From: Aquabacterium sp.
Lineage (GTDB): Bacteria; Pseudomonadota; Gammaproteobacteria; Burkholderiales; Burkholderiaceae_C
DNA length: 64,000 nucleotides
Direction of reading: 5' to 3'
Assembly: GCA_023266355.1 (NCBI GenBank)
Contig: JAHFQM010000003.1
Span: 372,001-436,000, forward strand
In this document: positions 16,990-26,721 of the stretch, one piece after another
How positions within the stretch are numbered: position 1 is the first letter of the stretch
Layout of the letters: each line of letters begins with the position of its first letter
The notes under the pieces: model-generated
The model's input: only the letters and a program-made list of their open reading frames with translations
What the model was told of the DNA's origin: nothing
Database searches by the model: none
Translations under genes and position numbers: made by a program

Positions 16990-19900
16990 CATCCCACTCG
17001 GATCCGTGAAGTTCGTGGGGTTGTTGTCCACGTAGGCATACACGTTGATGCCGGCGTTCATGCCCATCGGGTCGCGGCTGATGAAGCGGCCCAGGCTCGC
17101 GTCGTAGTAGCGGGCGCGGTAGTACGTCAGGCCCGTGCTCAGGTCAGGCTCGCGGCCCGTGTAGCCGTACACCGGCAGCGTGCCGCCCGAGCCGATGGTG
17201 CGGCCCCAGGGGTCGAAGCGGCGGTAGGCCTGCAGGTTGCCTGCAGCGTCGGTCAGCAGCGTGGGGCTGCCCAGGCCGTCGGCATGGTAGTAGCGGCTGC
17301 CAGATCCGTTCTGGTGGATCAGCGGTTCATCGTCACCCGGCCCGTGGGTGAAGGCCGAGACGGGGCTCAGCCACTGCATGCTGTACTCTTTGTGGATGTC
17401 GGGGCCGTTGTACAGGTACATGCTCTGGTAGAGCGTGCTGCCCGTGACCATTTGGCGTGCGATGCGGCGGCCTTCGTGGTCGTAGTCGAACACTTCGTTG
17501 TACGAGGTGTTCGTGGTCACGCCATTGACGGTGCTGCTCACCTGAGTGATGACCTGGCGCAGGGCGTTGTTCGCGTCCCAGCCCATGGACTGGCTGGTGC
17601 TGCCAGCCGACTTGCTGATCAGGTTGCCCAGCGCGTCGTAGCCCAGCGTGGCTTGCGTCGATTGCTTGACGCCCGCCGCGTTGTACAAGTCGATCTGGTT
17701 GAGCTGGTGGGCGCCGGTGTTGGCCGGCACGCCGGCCACGGTGTCGTACACGTACTGCAGGTAGTTGCCGTCCTTGTCGGTCTGGCGTGTACGGTTGTTG
17801 AGGATGTCGTAGCGGTACTGCCCGATGAGCGTCGTCGTCGGTACCGCGTTGACCACCTGGGTGTACTGCGCCTTGATCAGGCGGTTGAGTTCGTCGTACT
17901 CGTAGCCGTACTTCAGCTCGGTGCCCGCCAGGTTCTCGGCGTGCTCCTTGCGATTGCCCCAGGCGTCATAGGCATAGGTGTGTTTGGCTTTCTCTGCGCC
18001 TGCCACTTCATGGCGGATGCTGCCCAGCGTGCCATCCTCGTTGTAGGCATACGCCGACTTGACGCCGTTGGGCCACCAGCGCTCGGTGAGTCGGCCGCCC
18101 TTGTCGTAGCCAAAGGTGACGAAGTCGTAGTTGGCCGCCCACAGGCCGACCAGGCGGCCCAGCGGGTCATAGACGTAGTTGGTCTCTGCGCCTTCGTTGT
18201 CGCGCATCGCAAGCAGTCGGCCGGCAGGGCTGTACTCGTAGTACAGGGTCTTGCCGCCGCGGCTGTCACGCACGCTTTCCAGACGACGCTGGCCGTTGTA
18301 GGTGAAGTCCTGCGTGTACGCGGGGTTGGTGTTGCTGACCTTGGTGACCAGGCCCAGGGCATCGCGTGTGTAGGTGATGGTGCCCACTTCATTGGCGCGC
18401 GCCTTGAGCGTGCCATCGGCGTTCCAGGTCTGGGTGGTGGCCTTGTTGCGGGGGTCGGTGACGGTGGTCACGTCGCCCGCGGTGTTGTAGGCATAGGCCC
18501 AGGAGCGGCCCGCACCGTCGACGTCCTTGAGCTTACGGCCAAAGTCGTCGAAGGCGTAGCTGGCCTGGGTGGTCACGACGTCGGCGGCGGCGTTGGTGCC
18601 GGTGGCATCGGTGCGACCTGCGTCCACACGGGTCAGGCGGCCCAGGTTGTCATAGGTGTACTTGGTGACGCGGCGGATGCTGCCATTGACGAGGTCCGTG
18701 AGCACGGGGCCCACGACGCGCACCTGGCGGCCGAACTCGTCGTAGGTGCTCAGCGTTTCGCGCGCTGCGCCGCCATCGGCAGGGAACACCTTCGTGGAGG
18801 TGACATTGCCGACTTCGTCGTAGTCGTACTCGACGGCACGTCCGGCGGTGAAGCCAGCGGCCTTCGGCTGGGTCACGCGCTTGACGCGGAAATCACGGCT
18901 GGCGTCCCAGTAGGTGTAGCTCGTGGTCAGGCCGTTGGCATCCGTCAAGCTCAAAGGGCGCCCGTCCACATCGAGGGACTTCACCACGCGGTTGCCTTCC
19001 TTGTCGGAGGCGGTCACGACGCGGTTCATCTCGTCATAGGCATAGCTCAGCGACTTGCCATCCGGGTCGGTTTGACGGGTGACGTTGCCAGCAGCGTCGT
19101 ACTCGAACGCCGCGGTCAGGCCATTGGCCATGGTGCGTGTGCGGCGGTCCGACTGGTCGTACTCGTGGGCCGTGGCCTGGAGCTGTCGCACCACACCGTT
19201 GACCGTGTTCTGCAACTTCTCCTGCTTGACGTTGCCGTTGGCGTCGTAATCGATGCGCTGGATGATGCCCGCCGCATTGGTGCTGCTGATCAGGCGGCCT
19301 TGGCTGTCGTAGTCATAGCTGACTTGCTGCCAGCGGTTGTCCACGCCCTTCTTGATCTGACCGACCGCATCGGGCTCGAGAGCGATGGTGTCAACTTCAT
19401 CGGTGGCGATGGTGCCATCGCCGTTCTTGTCGCCACGGCGCGTGAGCTTGTTGCGGAAGGTGTTGGTGGCTTCGTAGCCGTACTCGACGGTCGGGCCCAC
19501 CTGGGTGGCCATGTCGCGCACACGCTTGGACGTCAGCAGATTGCCGTAGCTGTCGTAGGTGTTCTGCGTCCAGCCAGCGACTTGGGTTGCCGGACTGTTG
19601 GAGGCCGGCACATAGGCCGTCGGATCGATGGTGGCGCCATAGCCCTTCTTCAGCTGCAGTGCTTGCAGCACATTGCCGTTGGCGTCGAACTTGGCGATCG
19701 AGTACACGCCACGCGCGTCTTTGACCTTGCCTGGCTGGCCAAAAGCGTTGTAGTGGCTGCGCTCTTCGGTGCGACCAGATGGGTAAGTGGCCTTCAGCAA
19801 GTTGCCCGAGGGGTCGTACTCGTACTTGGTGCGGGCACCGCGGGCATCGACGGACTCCAACAGCTTGAAGCGGTCGGCCGAGTCGGCCGCGCCGTACACG

Positions 19901-22900
19901 AACTCTCGGCTGGCCATGTTCTCTTCGATGACCTTGAGCGGCATGCCGTTCTTGTCGAAGAAGAAGCGGCGCTCCAGCCCACGTTCGTTGATCTGCACCG
20001 TCTCGCGGCGGAAGTCGTTGTACGAGAAGGACATCGACTCACCCGAGGCGTTCACGTGGCTTTGCACGCGGCCATTCGGGTAGTAGGTGAAGTCCATGTA
20101 GTTGCCGCGCGCCAGGGTGTAGCGCTTCATCGCGTGGTCCAGGTTCGGACCGTCCGTGGTGGTGAAGTAGCTGTACGTCACCGAGGGCGTGTCGGTCGCC
20201 GAATTCAGCCCGGGTCGCCAGACCTTGTTGAGGTTGCCCCCAGCGTCATAGGCGTAGCTGTGCTTGCGCGAGAGCGGATCGGTGACATCGCGGATGCGGG
20301 TGGACGTGCCGTCGTAGCCGAAGGTCAAGGTGCGCACGCCATCGCTCACGGTGGACAGGCGCTTGCTGGCGTCGTAGCCCAAGGTGAGGGCATTGCCGTT
20401 GCGGTCCTTGATGCTGGTGAGGTTGGCGCGCTGGTCCTTGGTGCCGGCCACCGCCTCGAAGGTGTAAGTGACGCCGCCCTTGTCGGCGATGGTGTAGGTG
20501 CTGTCTGCGTTCTTGCGCAGGGTGAAGTAATGGCCGTCGGGCGCTTTGAAGGTGGACGTGGTGGCCAGACCGGACGCGCTGGCGCCCGCGGTCACGGCGA
20601 CGTACTTCTCGCCACCCGTGCCATCGGTCCAGGTCACCGACGAGGAGGTGCCGTCGGTGTCAGCGGCATCGGTTGCACCGTTGGTGTTGTCGTCACGGAA
20701 GGTCAGGAAGTGGTTGAGGCTGTGCGTCCAGCCAAAGCCGAACGGCCCGTCCACACCCTTGCGGCTGTTGTAGGCGCGTTGCAAGACGATGCGTTGACCG
20801 CCGCGCACGGCCAGGTCGATGTCCGTCTCGTTGTGGTACATGTTGCCGGTCACCATGTTGACCGGGTCACCCGAGTACGTGTTGCCAAAGCTGCCGCCGT
20901 AGTTCACGGACGAGTTGACTGCAGCCGGTGGCGCGTAGTTCTGAACGATGCTGTTGAACGACACCGGCGCAGGAGGCGGTGCTGTGTACAGGAAGCCGGT
21001 GTTGAGCGACTGGTTGAAGCTGTTGCTGACGGGGTTGGACAGCGAGTAGCCGCCGTTGTAGCCACCAGAGATGATGTAGCCGCCATAGCCCTTGGTCGCG
21101 TTCTCGGCCATGTAGATCATGCCGGTCCAGTTTTCGTAGGTGATGCGCGTTTTGGGCACGGTCACCGTGGAGCCGGCATTCACCTCGTTCTGCAGGGCGG
21201 TTTTTTCAGCGGCCGAATAACCGAGGTTGGCGTTTTGGGCGGCCCAGTTGGCGCTGTTGAGCGTCAGCACGGTGTTGCCCGTCTCGTTGGCAAACTGCAG
21301 GCCGCGGATCGTGGAGACGGCGTCGGTCTTGGCGTTCTCCTGCCAGATGTAAGACTCCAGGGCAGAAGCTGACCGGCTCGCCAGGAAGAACAGGTCCATC
21401 CGGGAGTTGCCGGTGGCGGCATCGCGGATCGAGTACTTGTTGCCAGGAACGTCAATCAGGAAGCCCTTGCGGGTGATGGCGAACGGTTGGTCAAAGACGT
21501 ACGCAATCTTCGCCTTGGCGGTCGCCACGCCAAGCTGGACGCCTTGGAGGGTCACAGCGCTGGTCACCGCAGCGGTGCGGTCCACGCTGTCGCGCACATA
21601 GCGACCATACTTTTGCGCCACCACGTTGAGGAACTCGCCCTCAACGTCTTCCAGGTAGGCCGCAGCATTCGGGGTCGAGCCCGATGCTTTGATGGATGCC
21701 AGCAGGCGTGCAATGCGCTTTTGCAAGTAGGCGTCGGAGGCCTGACCACCGGCTGCCATCAGGGCGTACAGGTTGGCCGCCTCGATGCCCTTGAAGGTGA
21801 CCGTGTTCACGCAGCCCTCGGAGGTCGTCGCTCCATTGATCTGGCAGCTGGCCGCGGGCAGGGACACGTGCATGTCCAGGCGCACGTCCTTGGCGCAGAA
21901 GTCCACGGGCGTGGCGGTGTTGCCGGCGATCAGCTCGACGCCATCGGCCTTGATCGATGGGATCACACTCGTCGAGCCACAGGTGGGCTCCGGCGCGTCC
22001 ATCGTGCCGGCGTTGCGCCAGGTGTCGATGCGCCCCTGGTGCGTGGCGTCCAAGCCTTTGAAGGACACGGTCAGGCGCTTGAAAAGCGCCTCCGCCGTGA
22101 ACATCGACTTCTCTGCCAAGGTGGTGCCTGCTGCGTTCTTCACCACCACCTTGAACGTGTCACGCACCCCATCCGGGATGGTGGCGGCCTCGGTGCCTGC
22201 CCCAAAGCTGATGAAGTTGCTGACCTTGTACGGCAGTGTCGCGGGCAAGATGTCGAAGGCTTGCGATGCAGTCCGGCCCTTGTAGGGCACATCGCTCAAG
22301 CCAGAGCCTGGCTTGCTTGCGCGCACCGCCGACTCGATGTTTTTGAGGTAGGTCTCGTGAGGCAGGCTGTCCGGGCCGTTCACGCGCTTGGACAGGTAGC
22401 CGGCGAGGTCAAAGGTCACGCTATGGGCGATGCCTGCTTGATAGGTCTTGTCCTTGAAGCTGGGGTCCAGCGGCAGCCAACGATGCCCTCGGTTGGTCAA
22501 GCGCGCACCACGGTAACTGGCGTAGGGCATGCAAGCCTCAACCCAGACGTGGTACTGGCTGATGCCGATGTTCTGGGCGGACGCGTTCTTGACGAGCGCA
22601 ACCGGTCCACCGGCGTCGTTGACGCCGACCGCAGCCGCGTAGTCCTTGACGCCCAGCCACCGGTTCGCGCGACCATCGGCACCCATGGGCTGCGCATCGG
22701 TCACCTCGATGTTGCCAAACACATAGCGCGCCGGGATGTTCGAGGCCCGCAGCAAGGCGATCAAGAGCGAGGCTTGGTCGTAATCGTTGCCGGACTTGGA
22801 CAGGTAGGCACCGTAGCCACCACGCAGAGACCCGAAGTAGCCGGCGTTGTAGTCGATGTTCTTGTAAACGTAGTCGTAGATCTTGACGGGGTTGTAGTCC

Positions 22901-23688
22901 AGGCTCTTGGCCAGCTGGGCCAGCTCCGGGTACTTGATGGAGTTGACCTCCTCCTGCGCCGCCTTGTCCACATCGGCCGGGTTGTACGCGCAGCTCGTGG
23001 CCTCGGTGGGCGTTGGCAGCAGCACCGCATTGCCGGCAGCGGCCAAGGCGACGACGGGTTGCCCATCGTTGCCGTACTGGGTGTAAGCCGGCATGCGGCT
23101 CGCGGGTCGCACGCTGGCGCCCAGGAACTTCAAAGGGGTGGGCTGGCTGACGGTCGGACCGCCGCCCAGGTTCAGGGGCTCGGCCACGCCGAGGTCATTG
23201 CGCGCAAGGCTTTGGCGAACGATGCCACGGACGTCTTGCACGGCCCGCTGCATCTCTGCCACCTGGTCAGCGCGTGACGCACGCTCCAAGGCTTTGGACA
23301 GGCGATCCACGTCACGCTGCACGCCTTCTGCACGACCCTTGTCACGGAAGGCCTGTGTCAGTGCCTGTCGCAGGCCTGCCAGCATCGCTTGCTGGGCTTC
23401 GATGTCGGCACGTGCAAGGCGGAGGTAGGCTGTGCGCTGCACCTCCGTCAAACCTTTGACCGGGCCTTTGTCATGGCGTGCCAGTGCAGCGTCCATCTGC
23501 TGCAGGACATGGCTGACCTGGTCGGCCAGAACGGCCTTCGGCGAGGGCTGCTTGTTCACCACCGCATCGATGGCGGCTTGCGGCATGGGTGCCACATCGA
23601 CGTGGGCGGCAACGGCCGACCCGGACGCGACTTGCAACATGGCGGCCACGGCGCTGCCGACCCAGCCGGCGAGGTATCGCTTGTTCAT
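16354..23688 (-). CDS. Giant Rhs/YD-repeat polymorphic toxin with transglutaminase-like domain
   Basis: 2444 residues. ATG 23688 (MNKRYLAGWVGSAVAAMLQV) has GGGGAA upstream and gives a plausible signal peptide ending near SAVAA. Order: helical coiled region (30-200); transglutaminase-like domain (about 230-420: GNDYDQASLLIALLRASNIP, HVWVEACMPY, LPLDPSFK), where Cys of the classic triad is replaced by Asp/Gln; a beta region; DUF6531-like GDPVNMVTGNMYHNETDIDL (about 945); some 30 YD repeats; Rhs core YGYTGREPDLSTGLTYYRAR (about 2175); variable toxin end. No PAAR domain is visible, so this is a Sec-exported Rhs, not a type VI cargo. The FG-GAP gene is 32 bases upstream and the immunity gene overlaps its end. 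Confidence 0.9.
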   Translation of the reverse strand: MNKRYLAGWVGSAVAAMLQVASGSAVAAHVDVAPMPQAAIDAVVNKQPSPKAVLADQVSHVLQQMDAALARHDKGPVKGLTEVQRTAYLRLARADIEAQQAMLAGLRQALTQAFRDKGRAEGVQRDVDRLSKALERASRADQVAEMQRAVQDVRGIVRQSLARNDLGVAEPLNLGGGPTVSQPTPLKFLGASVRPASRMPAYTQYGNDGQPVVALAAAGNAVLLPTPTEATSCAYNPADVDKAAQEEVNSIKYPELAQLAKSLDYNPVKIYDYVYKNIDYNAGYFGSLRGGYGAYLSKSGNDYDQASLLIALLRASNIPARYVFGNIEVTDAQPMGADGRANRWLGVKDYAAAVGVNDAGGPVALVKNASAQNIGISQYHVWVEACMPYASYRGARLTNRGHRWLPLDPSFKDKTYQAGIAHSVTFDLAGYLSKRVNGPDSLPHETYLKNIESAVRASKPGSGLSDVPYKGRTASQAFDILPATLPYKVSNFISFGAGTEAATIPDGVRDTFKVVVKNAAGTTLAEKSMFTAEALFKRLTVSFKGLDATHQGRIDTWRNAGTMDAPEPTCGSTSVIPSIKADGVELIAGNTATPVDFCAKDVRLDMHVSLPAASCQINGATTSEGCVNTVTFKGIEAANLYALMAAGGQASDAYLQKRIARLLASIKASGSTPNAAAYLEDVEGEFLNVVAQKYGRYVRDSVDRTAAVTSAVTLQGVQLGVATAKAKIAYVFDQPFAITRKGFLIDVPGNKYSIRDAATGNSRMDLFFLASRSASALESYIWQENAKTDAVSTIRGLQFANETGNTVLTLNSANWAAQNANLGYSAAEKTALQNEVNAGSTVTVPKTRITYENWTGMIYMAENATKGYGGYIISGGYNGGYSLSNPVSNSFNQSLNTGFLYTAPPPAPVSFNSIVQNYAPPAAVNSSVNYGGSFGNTYSGDPVNMVTGNMYHNETDIDLAVRGGQRIVLQRAYNSRKGVDGPFGFGWTHSLNHFLTFRDDNTNGATDAADTDGTSSSVTWTDGTGGEKYVAVTAGASASGLATTSTFKAPDGHYFTLRKNADSTYTIADKGGVTYTFEAVAGTKDQRANLTSIKDRNGNALTLGYDASKRLSTVSDGVRTLTFGYDGTSTRIRDVTDPLSRKHSYAYDAGGNLNKVWRPGLNSATDTPSVTYSYFTTTDGPNLDHAMKRYTLARGNYMDFTYYPNGRVQSHVNASGESMSFSYNDFRRETVQINERGLERRFFFDKNGMPLKVIEENMASREFVYGAADSADRFKLLESVDARGARTKYEYDPSGNLLKATYPSGRTEERSHYNAFGQPGKVKDARGVYSIAKFDANGNVLQALQLKKGYGATIDPTAYVPASNSPATQVAGWTQNTYDSYGNLLTSKRVRDMATQVGPTVEYGYEATNTFRNKLTRRGDKNGDGTIATDEVDTIALEPDAVGQIKKGVDNRWQQVSYDYDSQGRLISSTNAAGIIQRIDYDANGNVKQEKLQNTVNGVVRQLQATAHEYDQSDRRTRTMANGLTAAFEYDAAGNVTRQTDPDGKSLSYAYDEMNRVVTASDKEGNRVVKSLDVDGRPLSLTDANGLTTSYTYWDASRDFRVKRVTQPKAAGFTAGRAVEYDYDEVGNVTSTKVFPADGGAARETLSTYDEFGRQVRVVGPVLTDLVNGSIRRVTKYTYDNLGRLTRVDAGRTDATGTNAAADVVTTQASYAFDDFGRKLKDVDGAGRSWAYAYNTAGDVTTVTDPRNKATTQTWNADGTLKARANEVGTITYTRDALGLVTKVSNTNPAYTQDFTYNGQRRLESVRDSRGGKTLYYEYSPAGRLLAMRDNEGAETNYVYDPLGRLVGLWAANYDFVTFGYDKGGRLTERWWPNGVKSAYAYNEDGTLGSIRHEVAGAEKAKHTYAYDAWGNRKEHAENLAGTELKYGYEYDELNRLIKAQYTQVVNAVPTTTLIGQYRYDILNNRTRQTDKDGNYLQYVYDTVAGVPANTGAHQLNQIDLYNAAGVKQSTQATLGYDALGNLISKSAGSTSQSMGWDANNALRQVITQVSSTVNGVTTNTSYNEVFDYDHEGRRIARQMVTGSTLYQSMYLYNGPDIHKEYSMQWLSPVSAFTHGPGDDEPLIHQNGSGSRYYHADGLGSPTLLTDAAGNLQAYRRFDPWGRTIGSGGTLPVYGYTGREPDLSTGLTYYRARYYDASLGRFISRDPMGMNAGINVYAYVDNNPTNFTDPSGMLAKSVTNALSGLGSSISNYFETPLVRDTFSTIKNGASMAVNNLRADAYNGAMSWAEQFTHQPSGSFGRMDLPVTPLNSVASQVSSDLRGAAATAVSLAPILAPSRSVSLFRAVDPVEFNSVMQTKTFAFGPNGSTMKQFGFSLDEVVKFANFSSDYAAVLKVDIPQAALKGMNVTKGQIDPFIFKSGVLTIEGAGAMRSFNDVVRSVEHAY

Positions 23689-23720
23689 GGAGTTCCCCTG
23701 AAATCTTGTCTTGGTTGCTG

Positions 23721-26594
23721 TCACTTCTGAACGATGGTGACCGTGCGGTCCACCTGGCTCAGGTCCACCACGCTCTGCGTGCCATCAGGCCACTTGACGG
23801 TGACGTTGGCGCTGGCTTCCTGGCCCAGACCGAAGTGCAAGGTCGAGGGCTGGGCGTGCTGGGCCAGCACCTGGCGGTGCTGGGTGACGCCACCTGCCTT
23901 GACGAGGACGCGAGCGCCCAGTGCAGAACGGTTGCTGGCCTTGCCGCGCACAATCACGTCGATGCTGTGGTTCAGGTTGCCCTCGTTGAGCAGCAGGTAA
24001 CCCGTGGCAGCGCTGGTCGTCCAGAGCAAGTCGGCTTTGCCGTCGCCATTGAGGTCGGTGTAGATGGGCGAGTCGTGCACCACCGCGCCCGCCGCAAAGC
24101 CTGTCTCGGCTTGCAGTTTCAGGAAGGAGCCATCGGGGTGCTGACGGAAGATGGCGTTCTCGATCTGCGTCGCCGAGACATCGCGGGCGGCCAGCAAGAT
24201 GTCGGCGCGGCCGTCGTCGTCGAAGTCGCCCACCACGCCGCCGCGCGCCACCGCATCGGGCAAGTTGCTGTTGGCAGACAGCGTGGCATCGGTGCGCAGG
24301 GTGTAGCGAGGTTGTCCGCTGGCATTCATGCCGTTGTGGTTCAGCACCGTGACACGGGCACCGGCATAGGCCAGCGTGGCACCTGCGCCTTGGGTAGCGG
24401 TTTCAAAGATGACGAGGTCCTGCAGGCCGTCGCCATTGATGTCGGCAGGTGCGATGCGGCTGATGCGGCGCGTGGCTAACTCAGGCAGGCTGGTTTCGTT
24501 GGCCACGCTGGTGAAGGTGCCGTTGCCGTTGTTCTTGTACGCGCGCAGGCCCGTGGTGGCGTCCAGGGTGACGATGTCGATGGTCTGGGCGGCATCGACA
24601 TCGACGTCCACACCCACCGGCCAGTTGAGGGCGCCCAGGCCAGAAGTTGCGCTCTTGTCCTCGTACACACCCAATGCCGTGTTGAAGATGTAGAGCTTGG
24701 CCGCCGAGGCGCCATTGCTGACGACAAAATCAGGCACGCCATCCTTGTTGGCATCGAGCACCACGACGCGCCCTTCTGGCACAGCATCGAGCTTGACCGC
24801 CGCGGTGACGTTGGTGAAGTTCAGGACATTCCCAGGCAGAGGGTCGCTGCGCAAGAGCACGAGGGAGGTGAACGGCGTGGTGGCTTTGTCTGCAGGGTCC
24901 ACGCTGGTCGTTATGACCTTGTTCAGGTTCAGCAGCAGGTCCTTGCGCCCGTCGTTGTTGTAGTCCACCGCGACCATGTTGAGCACGTCGCCCGTGAACT
25001 TGTTGTTCGTCACCAGAGGCATGATGCGCAGCCAGGTTCCGTTGACAGGCTGCACACCCACCAACTGACCAAAGTCAGGGCCCGCATAGGCCGTGCAAGG
25101 CGCGCAGTTCAGGCGGTTGAAAAGCTCGTTGGCACCGTTGAGGTAAGCGACAAAGTCGGGGCGACCGTTGCCCGCAAAGTCCTCCACGGCGACTTGCCAG
25201 CCAGTGCGCAACTTGGCGAGTGCCGGGTCTGCGTTGAATGCGGCGACGAAGCCGAAGGGGTCTGTATCGGCGCGGAACAGCGTGGGCTCCACTTCCAGGC
25301 GCAACTGAACGGCTTTGTCACTGCCTGCTGCCGACCGGTAGTACAGCCGCTGGTCGAACGCACCGACTTCGGTGGGCGTGCCCGTGAGCTTGAGGGTCAG
25401 CGGGCTGCCCGTGGCCGTGAGCGTCACGCCTGCGGGCAAGCTGCCGGAGGTCGTCGTGCAGCAGCTCGCGGCATCGGTGACCGGCAGGTTGATGTGGAGG
25501 GCAGCGCCACGGACGGCGGCGTAGGTGAAGGGGATGGTGTCCGGGCCTGCGGGCGCTGCGCTGGCGTCATTGCCCAGGGCCAGCAGCTTGGCGTCGGCGC
25601 GGTTGGGATCGGTGCCCAAGTAGGCCTCGATCGCATCGCTGATGCCGTCGCCGTCGGTGTCAGGCTGAGCGCCGGATGCAGTGCCCACGAGTTTCAAAGC
25701 CAGGGCCGTGGACAGTGCGTCGCTGGACCAGGACCCCGACACGTCCTGCGTGCGACGCAGGTAGTCTAGGGCGGACTGCACGGCAGCGTCTGCACGTCCC
25801 GAGGCGGCCGTGGCCGCCAGCGCATCACCGGCAACAGCTGTGTCCATGGCCGTGACTTGGCCGTCGGCGCCAGTGAAAGCGCCCAGGTTGGCGCCGGCCG
25901 TGCTCTGGCGGGTTTTGATGTACGCCACCGCCTCGTTCATGGCCGTTGCTGCGATGGCCTGGCTCTTGAGCGCCAACACCGTCAGGGCGGTGGACATCAC
26001 TGGCTCGCCCCTGCTGCGGTCTTGGGGAACGGCGTCACTGCCCAGCACATGCAGCCAATAGCGTTGGCCCGTGGCAGGCGACACGCTCGACGCGTTGAAC
26101 GCCGCTTCCAGCGTGGCACCGTCGGTCAGCGCCTGACCCGTGAGCTTGAGCGCCGACAGGGCGATGGGCGTGTCCGGCACGCTGGCGTTGAAACCTGGGT
26201 AAGCGCCCCAGCCTTTGTCCACCGCATTGCGGCGGGCCAACAGGGTCTGCACCAAGCGGTTGGCCGCCACATCGACCCCGGCTTTCTTCAGGGCGATGAC
26301 CTGGCGTGCAAGCGCATCGTTGCTGGATGCTTCCGCGTTCTGCAGCCACGCGACGGCTGCGGCAAAGCGCGGCAAGCGTGACTGACCGGCCGCCTGCATG
26401 GCCTCGACCGCGGCTGCGGTGGTCTGGATGTCGAGCCCGGGGGCAGACACCCAGCGCCCGTCGGCCTGCTGGTTGAGCACCAACCACGCGACCGCCTTGT
26501 CTCTGGCGGTGTCAAGCTCTGCCTGCGTGGCCGCCCATGACACGGACGACAGCGCCACAGTGGACGCAACGATTCCAACGGCGAAGTTCCGCAT
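23721..26594 (-). CDS. Exported FG-GAP/CRTAC-type protein with N-terminal prenyltransferase-like toroid
   Basis: 957 residues. A signal peptide (AVGIVASTVALSSVSWA) is followed by an alpha/alpha-toroid-like region (about 25-310, with repeated AVAWLxxxQ..GRW segments such as AVAWLVLNQQADGRWVS), a thrombospondin-type-3 calcium motif DTDGDGISDAIEAYLGTDPN, several FG-GAP/VCBS repeats (VAVDYNNDGRKDLLLN, APADINGDGLQDLVIF, YTDLNGDGKADLLW) and a C-terminal ASPIC/UnbV domain (NRSALGARVLVKAGG, HFGLGQEASANVTVKWPDGT). Extracellular or cell-surface. Position just before the Rhs gene suggests a structural or export partner, by analogy with VCBS/FG-GAP proteins that sit beside YD-repeat toxins. Its exact role is unknown. 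Confidence 0.8.
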   Translation of the reverse strand: MRNFAVGIVASTVALSSVSWAATQAELDTARDKAVAWLVLNQQADGRWVSAPGLDIQTTAAAVEAMQAAGQSRLPRFAAAVAWLQNAEASSNDALARQVIALKKAGVDVAANRLVQTLLARRNAVDKGWGAYPGFNASVPDTPIALSALKLTGQALTDGATLEAAFNASSVSPATGQRYWLHVLGSDAVPQDRSRGEPVMSTALTVLALKSQAIAATAMNEAVAYIKTRQSTAGANLGAFTGADGQVTAMDTAVAGDALAATAASGRADAAVQSALDYLRRTQDVSGSWSSDALSTALALKLVGTASGAQPDTDGDGISDAIEAYLGTDPNRADAKLLALGNDASAAPAGPDTIPFTYAAVRGAALHINLPVTDAASCCTTTSGSLPAGVTLTATGSPLTLKLTGTPTEVGAFDQRLYYRSAAGSDKAVQLRLEVEPTLFRADTDPFGFVAAFNADPALAKLRTGWQVAVEDFAGNGRPDFVAYLNGANELFNRLNCAPCTAYAGPDFGQLVGVQPVNGTWLRIMPLVTNNKFTGDVLNMVAVDYNNDGRKDLLLNLNKVITTSVDPADKATTPFTSLVLLRSDPLPGNVLNFTNVTAAVKLDAVPEGRVVVLDANKDGVPDFVVSNGASAAKLYIFNTALGVYEDKSATSGLGALNWPVGVDVDVDAAQTIDIVTLDATTGLRAYKNNGNGTFTSVANETSLPELATRRISRIAPADINGDGLQDLVIFETATQGAGATLAYAGARVTVLNHNGMNASGQPRYTLRTDATLSANSNLPDAVARGGVVGDFDDDGRADILLAARDVSATQIENAIFRQHPDGSFLKLQAETGFAAGAVVHDSPIYTDLNGDGKADLLWTTSAATGYLLLNEGNLNHSIDVIVRGKASNRSALGARVLVKAGGVTQHRQVLAQHAQPSTLHFGLGQEASANVTVKWPDGTQSVVDLSQVDRTVTIVQK

Positions 26595-26609
26595 GGCCTC
26601 TCCCTGAAT

Positions 26610-26630
26610 GGTTCATTTGTTTGATGAACC
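26610..26630. promoter_or_regulatory. Hairpin in the leader of the FG-GAP/Rhs operon
   Basis: GGTTCAT (26610-26616), loop TTGTTTG, ATGAACC (26624-26630): perfect seven-base arms located 16-36 bases upstream of the start codon. It could be an operator near the promoter or a 5' leader hairpin that affects ribosome access, since it directly precedes the ribosome site GGGAGAGG. Confidence 0.35.
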
Positions 26631-26721
26631 CCAGTGGACAGGCCGGGGATGTCGCGCTCATGTTGCGCAGCACCCCTTTCGGATCATGAAAACAGACGGA
26701 GTCGCCGAATGCACCACCCGT

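Noticed and set aside
16810..21372. 1520-codon open frame on the plus strand
   Set aside because: It is antisense to the Rhs gene, rich in Val/Gly/His/Ala with no domain pattern; the minus-strand frame has clear YD repeats and Rhs core.
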